The notes beneath the pieces are model-generated. The model saw nothing but the letters and a program-made list of their open reading frames with translations, searched no databases and had not been told where the DNA came from. Of a DNA stretch of 7,656 nucleotides, positions 1-5,391 are shown one piece after another. Each line of letters begins with the position of its first letter. The stretch's first letter is position 1. Source of the stretch: Planctomycetes bacterium UBA1146 (GTDB lineage: Bacteria; Planctomycetota; UBA8108; UBA1146); NCBI GenBank assembly GCA_002311345.1, contig DCAA01000015.1:26994-34649 (forward strand). The letters are read 5' to 3'. The translations under genes were made by a program, and so were the position numbers.

Positions 1-723
1 CGAATCGTGGAGCGACTCGATCATCGTTTTGCCGCGCTGGAACTGCTGTGGATCGGCATCGAAACCGTCGAGAAAGCGCACTCCCTCACCGGTACCCTCG
101 ACGAGTAGTTCTTGTTCCCACTCGGGTTCAGCGACGTGCATCGCCCACGGTACGCCCTGCTCTCGACACCACGGCAGCAGTCGTGCCAGCACCTCGGGGT
201 GAACCGTGTAGGAAGAATGAGGCGACACACCGCGCAACTCTCGCTCGGGGTCGGGGCTCTGCCCCAGGAAAGTGGCGAGGGCTGCCAGATCGGGCCCGGG
301 CTGGGGCTGCAATGAGATCACTTCTCTCAGGATCAGCCGCCTCAGTGCGCTGTCGGTCAGAGCGGTGGTCGAGTGACCCTCCGGATCGATGTCAAAGATG
401 GCCGTGGTGCCGCCGGAGAGCGCCTCTTCTGCGCCGGCAGCTGCCGCCACGATGATTCCATCATCTGCCAGGTTCTTGCGCATCTCGATGACCGATTGCA
501 GCCAGTCGTCGAAGGTGCCTTCCAGTCGCTGGCTGGGGCGCGGCAAACTGAGGTCGAGGTGGGTATGAGCGTTGACGAATCCAGCGCACAGGATCGCATC
601 GCCGAGATCGATCTGGGCCGGTCCTGGCGGCAGGAGGCCCTCGATCTTGCCATCGGAGATGGCGAGTCGTCCCGGTTGCGGTTCTCCGCTGCCGTTCCAG
701 ATACCCCGGGCACAGATCTGCAT
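1..723 (-). CDS. Metal-dependent amidohydrolase (deaminase/chlorohydrolase type), N-terminal 241 residues, cut by the window edge
   Basis: This minus-strand reading frame starts at ATG 723-721 and stays open to base 1, so the C-terminal part lies outside the window. A strong GGAGG ribosome-binding site (complement of 730-734) sits 6 bases before the ATG and fixes the start. The N-terminus forms the small beta domain typical of the family. It is followed by AGFVNAHTHLDLS, whose H53 and H55 are the HxH metal ligands. Further on are GVSPHSSYTVHPE (H169) and MHVAEPEWE (H196, E199), matching the later His and Glu positions of TrzN/SsnA/guanine-deaminase-like amidohydrolases. Family members are usually near 400 residues, so about 60% is seen. 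Such enzymes hydrolytically deaminate or dechlorinate purine-like or related rings in the cytosol. The HTHLDLS start with a following DWL helix also recalls aminodeoxyfutalosine deaminases of menaquinone synthesis, but the substrate is not decidable here. It is divergent from the LysM lipoprotein gene. Confidence 0.88.
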   Translation of the reverse strand, partial: MQICARGIWNGSGEPQPGRLAISDGKIEGLLPPGPAQIDLGDAILCAGFVNAHTHLDLSLPRPSQRLEGTFDDWLQSVIEMRKNLADDGIIVAAAAGAEEALSGGTTAIFDIDPEGHSTTALTDSALRRLILREVISLQPQPGPDLAALATFLGQSPDPERELRGVSPHSSYTVHPEVLARLLPWCREQGVPWAMHVAEPEWEQELLVEGTGEGVRFLDGFDADPQQFQRGKTMIESLHDS

Positions 724-760
724 CCGTTTCCTCCGTCAACTCCCGCGACGATGCGGTCTC

Positions 761-769
761 TGCTATGCT
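761..769 (+). promoter_or_regulatory. Possible extended -10 promoter for the LysM-dgt-ispD unit
   Basis: TGC-TATGCT at 761-769 fits an extended -10 element (TGn followed by a 4/6 match to TATAAT). It lies about 60 bases before the GTG start of the lipoprotein gene, in the 105-base divergent gap. No good -35 hexamer is found 16-18 bases upstream, which is tolerable for extended -10 promoters but leaves the call weak. I saw no clear minus-strand promoter for the amidohydrolase in this gap. Confidence 0.3.
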
Positions 770-828
770 GCAACGCCCTGGGTCTCGTTGCGAGGTCCAG
801 AGATGGTTTTTGCCGGGAGGCGGAGCGG

Positions 829-1185
829 GTGATCTCAAGCAATAGATTCGATCGAACAGGCACCAGACGAGTCCGGGTGCTGAGATGGATCTCGCTTTCG
901 CTGCTGGCGTTGCTGGTGGTGGCGCCAGGTTGTGCCGCGGGCTCGGCGCCAACATCCAGGGCAGCATCGGTGGGTGTCTTGCGCGCCAAGGGGGAGGTCT
1001 ACCGGACCCGCAGCATCGTGACGCTGGAGCAGATCGGCCGAGATCGTGGCTACGATCTGGTGGTTCTGGAGTCGTTGAACTCGCGCTGGAGGGGGATCGC
1101 CATCCCGCCCGGTATTGACATCCGCTTGCCGGTGGGAAAACCGAAAGTCAGAAGGATTCGAGTGCGACCGGGAGGCTCCCGATGA
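829..1185 (+). CDS. Small LysM-like lipoprotein
   Basis: The 118-residue product has an arginine-rich N-terminus (about residues 6-19), a hydrophobic stretch ISLSLLALLVVAPGC and then the lipobox APG-C. This predicts a signal-peptidase-II-processed lipoprotein anchored to a membrane facing the periplasm. The mature part resembles one degenerate LysM repeat: a GEVYRTRSIVTLEQIG start, an RGYDLVVLESLNS middle and an IPPGIDIRLP end, matching the LysM pattern of T-L-IA, LN and PG-LP. LysM modules bind peptidoglycan glycan strands, so a wall-associated role is inferred. I chose GTG 829 because GGGAGG (815-820) sits 8 bases before it. GTG 877 is a shorter alternative that keeps the signal peptide, and ATG 751 a longer one without a good ribosome-binding site. 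The stop overlaps the dgt start as ATGA, implying co-translation. No LysM Tyr-x-Val start is visible, so the domain call is moderate. Confidence 0.72.
   Translation: MISSNRFDRTGTRRVRVLRWISLSLLALLVVAPGCAAGSAPTSRAASVGVLRAKGEVYRTRSIVTLEQIGRDRGYDLVVLESLNSRWRGIAIPPGIDIRLPVGKPKVRRIRVRPGGSR
1169..1181 (+). promoter_or_regulatory. dgt ribosome-binding site inside a small hairpin
   Basis: GGGAGG (1170-1175) is the Shine-Dalgarno sequence for ATG 1182, with a 6-base spacer. The same bases form a perfect inverted repeat, CGGGA-GGC-TCCCG (1169-1181), ending at the base before the ATG. When folded it would hide the ribosome-binding site. Ribosomes finishing the upstream lipoprotein gene, whose stop overlaps the dgt start, would melt it. 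This is a classic layout for translational coupling; the function is inferred. Confidence 0.5.
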
Positions 1186-2399
1186 GTGATGGTTCCGCCG
1201 AGGTCACCGGGCAGGGGTTCGATCCTGATTCCGATGCAACCAACTCCCCGCAGCAACGCGAAGAACTATTGCTGGCACCGTATGCGATGCCGAGTGCGCG
1301 CAGCCGGGGTCGGGTGCACCCGGAATCCGCTGATCGCTACCGGACGGTGTTCCAGATCGATCGTGAACGAATCATCCATTGCGCGGCGTTTCGCCGTCTC
1401 GAATACAAGACGCAGGTGTTCGCCAATCACCAGGGTGATCATTACCGAACGCGGCTCACCCATACCCTAGAGGTGGCCCAGGTTTCTCGCGCGGTCGCCA
1501 GACGTCTTGGACTCAACGAGGATCTGGTCGAGACGATCGCTCTCGGCCACGATCTGGGCCATCCGCCATTTGGCCATTCCGGCGAGCAAGAACTCGATCG
1601 ATTGATGGAGTCCCACGGTGGCTTCAACCACAATCGGCACGCGCTGCGGGTGGTCGATCTGCTCGAACAGCGCTATGCGGATTTCCTCGGCCTCAATCTC
1701 TCGTGGGAAGTGCGCGAGTCGATCGTCAAGCACTACGGATGCTTCGACGAGCCGGCTCTGGCCGAGTTCGAGCCCGATGTGCCTCCGACGCTGGAGGCGC
1801 AACTGGCCGATATCGGTGATTCTCTCGCTTACGACAGTCACGATCTCGATGACGGGCTTCGATCCGGTGTGCTGGAACTGGCTGATCTTCGTGAGGTTGC
1901 CATTTTTGCTCGCTCGCAAGAGTCGGTTCGTAAGCAGCAGGGTACCGACCTGCCACGAAGAGTCCTCATCGCACGCACCATCTCCGGTATGATCGCCGAT
2001 CAGATCAACGATCTGGTCGCCACCTGCATCGAGCGCATCGCTACCGACAACATCGACAGCATCGAGGCGGTGCGAGCGGCACCCGGCAATCTGCTCCATT
2101 TCTCCAAAGTGATGAGTGGCGAAAAGGCCCAGTTGCAGGCGTTTCTGCAGGATCGTCTCTATGGGGATCCGCACTGTGTTCGTGTTTCCCAGAAGGGCAA
2201 ACGGATGATCGCCGCCCTGTTCGAAGAGTTCGTCCGGGAACCGGCGCAGCTTCCCAGGGAATTTCTCAATCGTTGCTCCGAGATCGGCCGGGAGCGCACG
2301 GTGTGTGATTACATCGCGGGGATGACGGACCGCTATTGCGTTCAGGAGTACGAGCGATTGTTCAGTCCCCATCGCAACGATCCGGGGCGACTGTCGTGA
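1182..2399 (+). CDS. dgt: Deoxyguanosinetriphosphate triphosphohydrolase-like protein (HD-domain dNTPase)
   Basis: The 405-residue cytosolic product belongs to the dGTPase branch of the HD superfamily, which cleaves dNTPs to deoxynucleoside and tripolyphosphate. Signature blocks are RIIHCAAFRRLEYKTQVF (residues 63-80), RLTHTLEVAQVSR with H94, GHDLGHPPFGHSGE with the H123-D124 HD pair, the FNHNRHALR segment near 148-156, and DIGDSLAYDSHDLDDG (210-225), which supplies the last metal-binding Asp. All expected metal ligands are present. The length fits the roughly 380-400-residue type-2 dGTPase-like proteins rather than the 505-residue E. coli enzyme, so the nucleotide preference could be broader than dGTP. 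The first 45 or so residues are acidic and poorly conserved. The start ATG overlaps the preceding stop (ATGA), and its own stop overlaps the ispD GTG (GTGA), placing it in the middle of a three-gene unit. The symbol follows the family; exact substrate is not shown. Confidence 0.93.
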   Translation: MSDGSAEVTGQGFDPDSDATNSPQQREELLLAPYAMPSARSRGRVHPESADRYRTVFQIDRERIIHCAAFRRLEYKTQVFANHQGDHYRTRLTHTLEVAQVSRAVARRLGLNEDLVETIALGHDLGHPPFGHSGEQELDRLMESHGGFNHNRHALRVVDLLEQRYADFLGLNLSWEVRESIVKHYGCFDEPALAEFEPDVPPTLEAQLADIGDSLAYDSHDLDDGLRSGVLELADLREVAIFARSQESVRKQQGTDLPRRVLIARTISGMIADQINDLVATCIERIATDNIDSIEAVRAAPGNLLHFSKVMSGEKAQLQAFLQDRLYGDPHCVRVSQKGKRMIAALFEEFVREPAQLPREFLNRCSEIGRERTVCDYIAGMTDRYCVQEYERLFSPHRNDPGRLS

Positions 2400-3076
2400 T
2401 CGGCGCCAGTTGGGTGGTGCTGGTGGCCGCCGGAGAAGGGACCCGCCTCGGTGGCGATGTGAGAAAAGCCGCCCTCCAGTTGCACGGCAGGAGCCTGGCA
2501 TCCATCTCGCTGGCCGCTGCGATGGCGCATTCATCGTGCCGGGGAGCGGTGCTGGTGGTTCATCCCGATGACGTGTCTAGGGCTGGTGGATGGATCGAGG
2601 AGGCGGCCGTCGAGCCGGCGGTCGAGGTGGTTGCCGGGGGTCGAGAACGACGTGACAGCGTCCAGGCAGGTCTCGATGCCGTCGTTGGAGATCCAGCAGA
2701 TCTGGTGGTGATCCATGATGGAGCCCGTCCCGCCTTGCACGAGCGAGATCTGCAGCGGGTACTGGAGGCGGGGGCGGGCAGTGGCGCGGCGGCGCTGGCG
2801 ACGCCGGTGATCGACACCCTGCATCAACTCGATGAGCACGGCCACTGGAGCCAGCGGGTCGACCGGACCCGGCTGTGGCAGGCACAGACACCGCAGATTT
2901 TCCGGCTGGGGTTGCTACGCGAGGTTCTGCGCGCGGCTAGCGGCTTACAAACCGATGAGGTGGAGGCGGTGGCGAGCACCGGGCAGGAGGTGCAATTCGT
3001 CGAGGCTCAGCACCCCAACCCGAAGATCACCACCGCGGCCGATGTGCGCTCGATCGAGGCGCTTCTCGACGGTTAG
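2396..3076 (+). CDS. ispD: 2-C-methyl-D-erythritol 4-phosphate cytidylyltransferase
   Basis: IspD joins CTP and methylerythritol 4-phosphate to give CDP-methylerythritol, the third step of the MEP isoprenoid pathway, in the cytosol. The 226-residue product has the usual length and all main motifs: the nucleotide-binding loop AAGEGTRLGG (11-20) followed by K24, GGRERRDSV (81-89), VIHDGARPAL (105-114), VIDTLHQLD with T141, RLWQAQTPQIF (179-189), TDEVEAV (206-212) and NPKITTAAD (208-onward region, K210). The common PKQ after the loop reads RKA here, but the catalytic Lys is kept. GTG 2396 is chosen because it overlaps the dgt stop as GTGA and leaves a normal short N-terminus. The in-frame ATG 2336 would add 20 unrelated residues lying inside dgt. 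The ribosome-binding site (GGGG at 2384-2387) is weak, consistent with reliance on coupling to dgt. ispF, encoding the enzyme two steps later, lies 1.8 kb downstream. Confidence 0.95.
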   Translation: MIGASWVVLVAAGEGTRLGGDVRKAALQLHGRSLASISLAAAMAHSSCRGAVLVVHPDDVSRAGGWIEEAAVEPAVEVVAGGRERRDSVQAGLDAVVGDPADLVVIHDGARPALHERDLQRVLEAGAGSGAAALATPVIDTLHQLDEHGHWSQRVDRTRLWQAQTPQIFRLGLLREVLRAASGLQTDEVEAVASTGQEVQFVEAQHPNPKITTAADVRSIEALLDG

Positions 3077-3256
3077 TCCGAGAATGTCCACAACTGGTTC
3101 GTCTGACGGATCGAGTTCCTTTTTCACTGCTTCTTGTGCTGCACTTGACCGGGGCTCTGCCATTGCGCAGACTCCAGCAAATCACCCGGGTTCTTCTGGT
3201 GAGAATCTGTTGGTGTTTCCGGTGGGGGAGGTTTCCTCTTCATCGGACGATATTGA

Positions 3257-3275
3257 TGACCCTGGGAAAGGGTCA
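3257..3275 (+). promoter_or_regulatory. Hairpin in the leader of the barrel-protein gene
   Basis: TGACCCT (3257-3263) and AGGGTCA (3269-3275) form a perfect 7-bp stem with a GGGAA loop, 31 bases before the start codon of the outer-membrane protein. No T-run follows, so it is not an intrinsic terminator. It could stabilise the mRNA or bind a protein as a dyad. The 230-base gap (3077-3306) otherwise shows only a poor promoter candidate: TTGACC (3145-3150), a 17-base spacer and a weak CAGACT. Confidence 0.45.
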
Positions 3276-3285
3276 CATCCATCCT

Positions 3286-3306
3286 GAGGGGAAGGGGAAT
3301 TACCCC
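3286..3306 (+). promoter_or_regulatory. Double purine-rich ribosome-binding site with a masking hairpin
   Basis: GAGGGG (3286-3291) and AAGGGG (3292-3297) lie in tandem before ATG 3307. The second, 9 bases from the ATG, is the better-placed Shine-Dalgarno. Its GGGG (3294-3297) can pair with CCCC (3303-3306), which directly abuts the start codon, leaving an AATTA loop. The 4-bp GC stem would hide the second site but leave the first free. The tandem sites support ATG 3307 as the start; any regulatory effect is inferred. Confidence 0.45.
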
Positions 3307-4698
3307 ATGTTCAGAATTGATCGACTCACAGGCCTCATCGTCACGTTGTCGTTGGTATTCATCACCACCGACTTCGTCATTGCCCAGACATCTCTCGGTG
3401 GAGATGTCAAACCCGGGCGTGCTCTGAGGTTGACCATCACCGGTGATATGAAACTGAGTTTCGTCGACCGCAGTGAATCCTTCGGAGAAGCTGCTTTCGG
3501 AGATACGCTCGGCGGAGCGGCACCAGTACTTGCTTCTGGTTGGGGCGACCCGGATGGTTTTTTCATCGATCCCATCGTCCATATCGGGATCGAAGCTGAG
3601 ATCTCGGATGCGGTCAATGCAACGATCTCGCTCGAGACCCCCTTCGATGTGGGCGTGAACGGACGAGATGGAAATATCCCCTTCAGTCTTGGTGAAGCAG
3701 TGGTGTCATGGGAAGGGGCGTTCAGCCCCGAGTTGAACCTCGACTTTGGACTCGTTGATTACGTGGTGGATTTTTCCGGCAATGGCAATCCCTTCTTCAT
3801 CGACCTCGGCAACTCGGAGTCTGCTTTTGGCAATGGCAACGGCGACCCTGACGATGATCCCGGCACTCCCCAGTCCAGTAGCGCAGGACGGGTTCAGTCG
3901 TTGCAGTCAGCTGGTGCGGTGGGTCACTACGATCTGGGCGAGAACACTCTCGATGTGTTCATCTTCGATATCTCTCCGGTCGACAGTGAAACATTGTTCG
4001 GACTCATCTACGGGCTCCCACTCGATACCGGTGACTATCAGGGCGACTTGGGAATCACTCTCGTCAACGCCAGTAACGATTCCGGCGGTAGCCTGCTGAC
4101 TGTCGGAGGTGGGGGGCACCTCGCCGGTAGCGATGGCATGAAGTTTTATGGAGAGATCTACTGGCAGTTTGGCGACTACGGCTCTGATTCCGAGGGTGGC
4201 ACCATCAACCAGGATGCCTACGGCTTGGTTGCAGGGCTTCACTACGATCTACCCGAAGCCGATGAGGAAGAGGCTCCCTGGATCGACGTCTCGATCTGGG
4301 ATCTGTCAGGAGACGACGATGCCTCCGACGGCGAAAACTCGAATTTCGTCTCCTACGAGTTCAACAACGACACCATCGTACTCGAGGATGCCTACTACGG
4401 TCTCGACATCGATACCAACTACCGGGCCCTCAAGATCAAGGGCGGAATGAACCTCTCCCCGGAGTGGTCAGTTCAGGCGATGTATGCCTATGCGACCCTC
4501 AATAAAAACGGTGGTGGTGCCGTTTCCAACGGAAACAGCAGCGACAAGATCGGTGATGAGTTCGATTTCCGTCTGGTCCACCGGGCTACCGATTACCTGA
4601 CATTCTATTTCAATGCAGGAACTCTCCAGAATGCCAAGGCGCTGGGAGTCGGTTCTGGAATCGAAGTGATTTCGGTGACCTCGGAGGTTCGCTTCTAG
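3307..4698 (+). CDS. Secreted outer-membrane beta-barrel (porin-like) protein, family not identified
   Basis: The 463-residue product begins with a clear Sec signal peptide: RIDR positive region, hydrophobic core to about residue 24, and likely cleavage VIA-Q at 26/27. The mature chain is acidic and Gly/Asp/Asn-rich, has many alternating-hydrophobicity segments and no transmembrane helix. It ends in SEVRF, a terminal Phe typical of barrels handled by the BAM machinery. HYDLGENT-LDVFIFDIS (207-223) and HYDL-IDVSIWDLS (312-334) are two copies of one strand-turn-strand motif. Acidic loops occur at 179-188 (GDPDDDPGTP), around 319 and around 335, and could bind divalent cations. The C-terminal half (NNDT, LDIDTNYRA, KIGDEFDF) recalls alginate-export-like or other long-chain porins, but I cannot assign the substrate. 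ATG 3307 is preferred over upstream in-frame ATG 3136 because the signal peptide starts here and ribosome-binding sites precede it. Its own leader and terminator suggest separate transcription from the flanking isp genes. Confidence 0.82.
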   Translation: MFRIDRLTGLIVTLSLVFITTDFVIAQTSLGGDVKPGRALRLTITGDMKLSFVDRSESFGEAAFGDTLGGAAPVLASGWGDPDGFFIDPIVHIGIEAEISDAVNATISLETPFDVGVNGRDGNIPFSLGEAVVSWEGAFSPELNLDFGLVDYVVDFSGNGNPFFIDLGNSESAFGNGNGDPDDDPGTPQSSSAGRVQSLQSAGAVGHYDLGENTLDVFIFDISPVDSETLFGLIYGLPLDTGDYQGDLGITLVNASNDSGGSLLTVGGGGHLAGSDGMKFYGEIYWQFGDYGSDSEGGTINQDAYGLVAGLHYDLPEADEEEAPWIDVSIWDLSGDDDASDGENSNFVSYEFNNDTIVLEDAYYGLDIDTNYRALKIKGGMNLSPEWSVQAMYAYATLNKNGGGAVSNGNSSDKIGDEFDFRLVHRATDYLTFYFNAGTLQNAKALGVGSGIEVISVTSEVRF

Positions 4699-4718
4699 AA
4701 ACATTCCTCACGGTGGAA

Positions 4719-4758
4719 AAGGGCCCCCGGCGAGGAGTCGCCGGGGGCCCTTCTTTTC
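4719..4758 (+). terminator. Strong Rho-independent terminator after the barrel-protein gene
   Basis: A perfect 15-bp stem (4719-4733 paired with 4738-4752) with a GGAG loop is rich in G and C (the arm core is GGGCCCCCGGCG). It is followed by TTCTTTTC, the pyrimidine/T tail. It begins 20 bases after the stop codon. It should end the barrel transcript and isolate ispF-cysS from it. The A residues before the left arm could let it act in reverse, but no gene converges on it. Confidence 0.93.
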
Positions 4759-4848
4759 ATCGGGCGTGCTTATTGTCGTGAGTGAGAGCCTTGATCGCTA
4801 TTCGGGATGTCGATCCGGTGAGGGGCTCGCGCTACGATCCGGGACAGG

Positions 4849-5391
4849 ATGTCAGGGAGGCAGATGATCGATCCGAGAGAGAATCCGGACCACTCGTCGC
4901 CGCGAGAGATTCGCGTCGGGATCGGGACCGACCGCCATCGGTTGGAAGAGGGTCGATCACTGATCCTCTGTGGCGTCGAGATTCCATCGCCTCACGGTCC
5001 TGTCGCTCATTCCGATGGTGACGTGATCCTCCATGCTGTCTGCGATGCTCTGCTGGGCGCCAGTGCTTGCGCGGATATCGGAACCCTCTTTCCCGATACC
5101 GATCCCCGGTGGAAGGATGTGGAATCGAGTCGCATCCTTGCCGAGGTACTGACCACTGTGGCCGAGCGAGGCTGGAAACCCAAGAACGTCGACGTGGTCG
5201 TTCACCTGGAGCGACCACGGCTGACGGAGTATCGCGATCAGATCCGACATCAACTCGGCGAGTTGCTCGGTATTTCCATCGATTCGGTCGGGTTGAAAGC
5301 GAAGACGGGCGAGGGTGTCGGTCCGGTCGGAGAGTCACTGGTGATCGACTCGATGGCGGTGGTTCAACTGGTGAGCAAGGAGGCGAGATGA
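4849..5391 (+). CDS. ispF: 2-C-methyl-D-erythritol 2,4-cyclodiphosphate synthase
   Basis: IspF cyclises CDP-methylerythritol 2-phosphate to the cyclodiphosphate with release of CMP, the fifth MEP-pathway step. It works as a cytosolic homotrimer. From ATG 4849 the product is 180 residues. The core starts at IRVGIGTDRHRL with metal ligands D28 and H30, continues with VAHSDGDVILHA where H62 is the third ligand, then DIGTLFPDTDPRWKD, and ends with LKAKTGEGVGPVGE and the usual C-terminal strand. The family norm is about 157-160 residues, so roughly 20 extra N-terminal residues precede the conserved start. ATG 4864 (175 residues) is an alternative: GGGAGG at 4855-4860 is a better ribosome-binding sequence but only 3 bases from it. 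No ATG or GTG exists nearer the core. GYDVH of most members is GTDRH here. The stop overlaps the cysS start (ATGA). Confidence 0.95.
   Translation: MSGRQMIDPRENPDHSSPREIRVGIGTDRHRLEEGRSLILCGVEIPSPHGPVAHSDGDVILHAVCDALLGASACADIGTLFPDTDPRWKDVESSRILAEVLTTVAERGWKPKNVDVVVHLERPRLTEYRDQIRHQLGELLGISIDSVGLKAKTGEGVGPVGESLVIDSMAVVQLVSKEAR

Noticed and set aside
373..828. Upstream in-frame extension of the LysM lipoprotein to ATG 373
   Set aside because: It is antisense to the amidohydrolase gene and would put the lipobox deep inside the protein. GTG 829 has a good ribosome-binding site.
1467..2534. Long 355-codon minus-strand frame opposite dgt
   Set aside because: It is a shadow of the dgt codon pattern with no recognisable domain, while dgt on the plus strand has all family motifs.
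3084..3287. 67-codon Ser-rich open frame filling the ispD to barrel-gene gap
   Set aside because: ATG 3084 lacks a ribosome-binding site, the product (starting MSTTGSSDGSSS) is low-complexity without recognisable features, and its end overlaps the barrel gene's ribosome-binding region. Most likely a chance frame.
3136..3306. 57-codon N-terminal extension of the barrel protein from ATG 3136
   Set aside because: It would bury the signal peptide; tandem ribosome-binding sites and the signal sequence both place the start at 3307.
4759..4848. Promoter for ispF-cysS after the terminator
   Set aside because: TTGTCG (4773-4778) and TATTCG (4799-4804) are 20 bases apart with poor matches; I could not support a specific site.
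5067..5387. 107-residue N-terminal extension of CysS from ATG 5067
   Set aside because: It overlaps ispF in another frame; the CysRS family start and the AAGGAGG site both point to ATG 5388.
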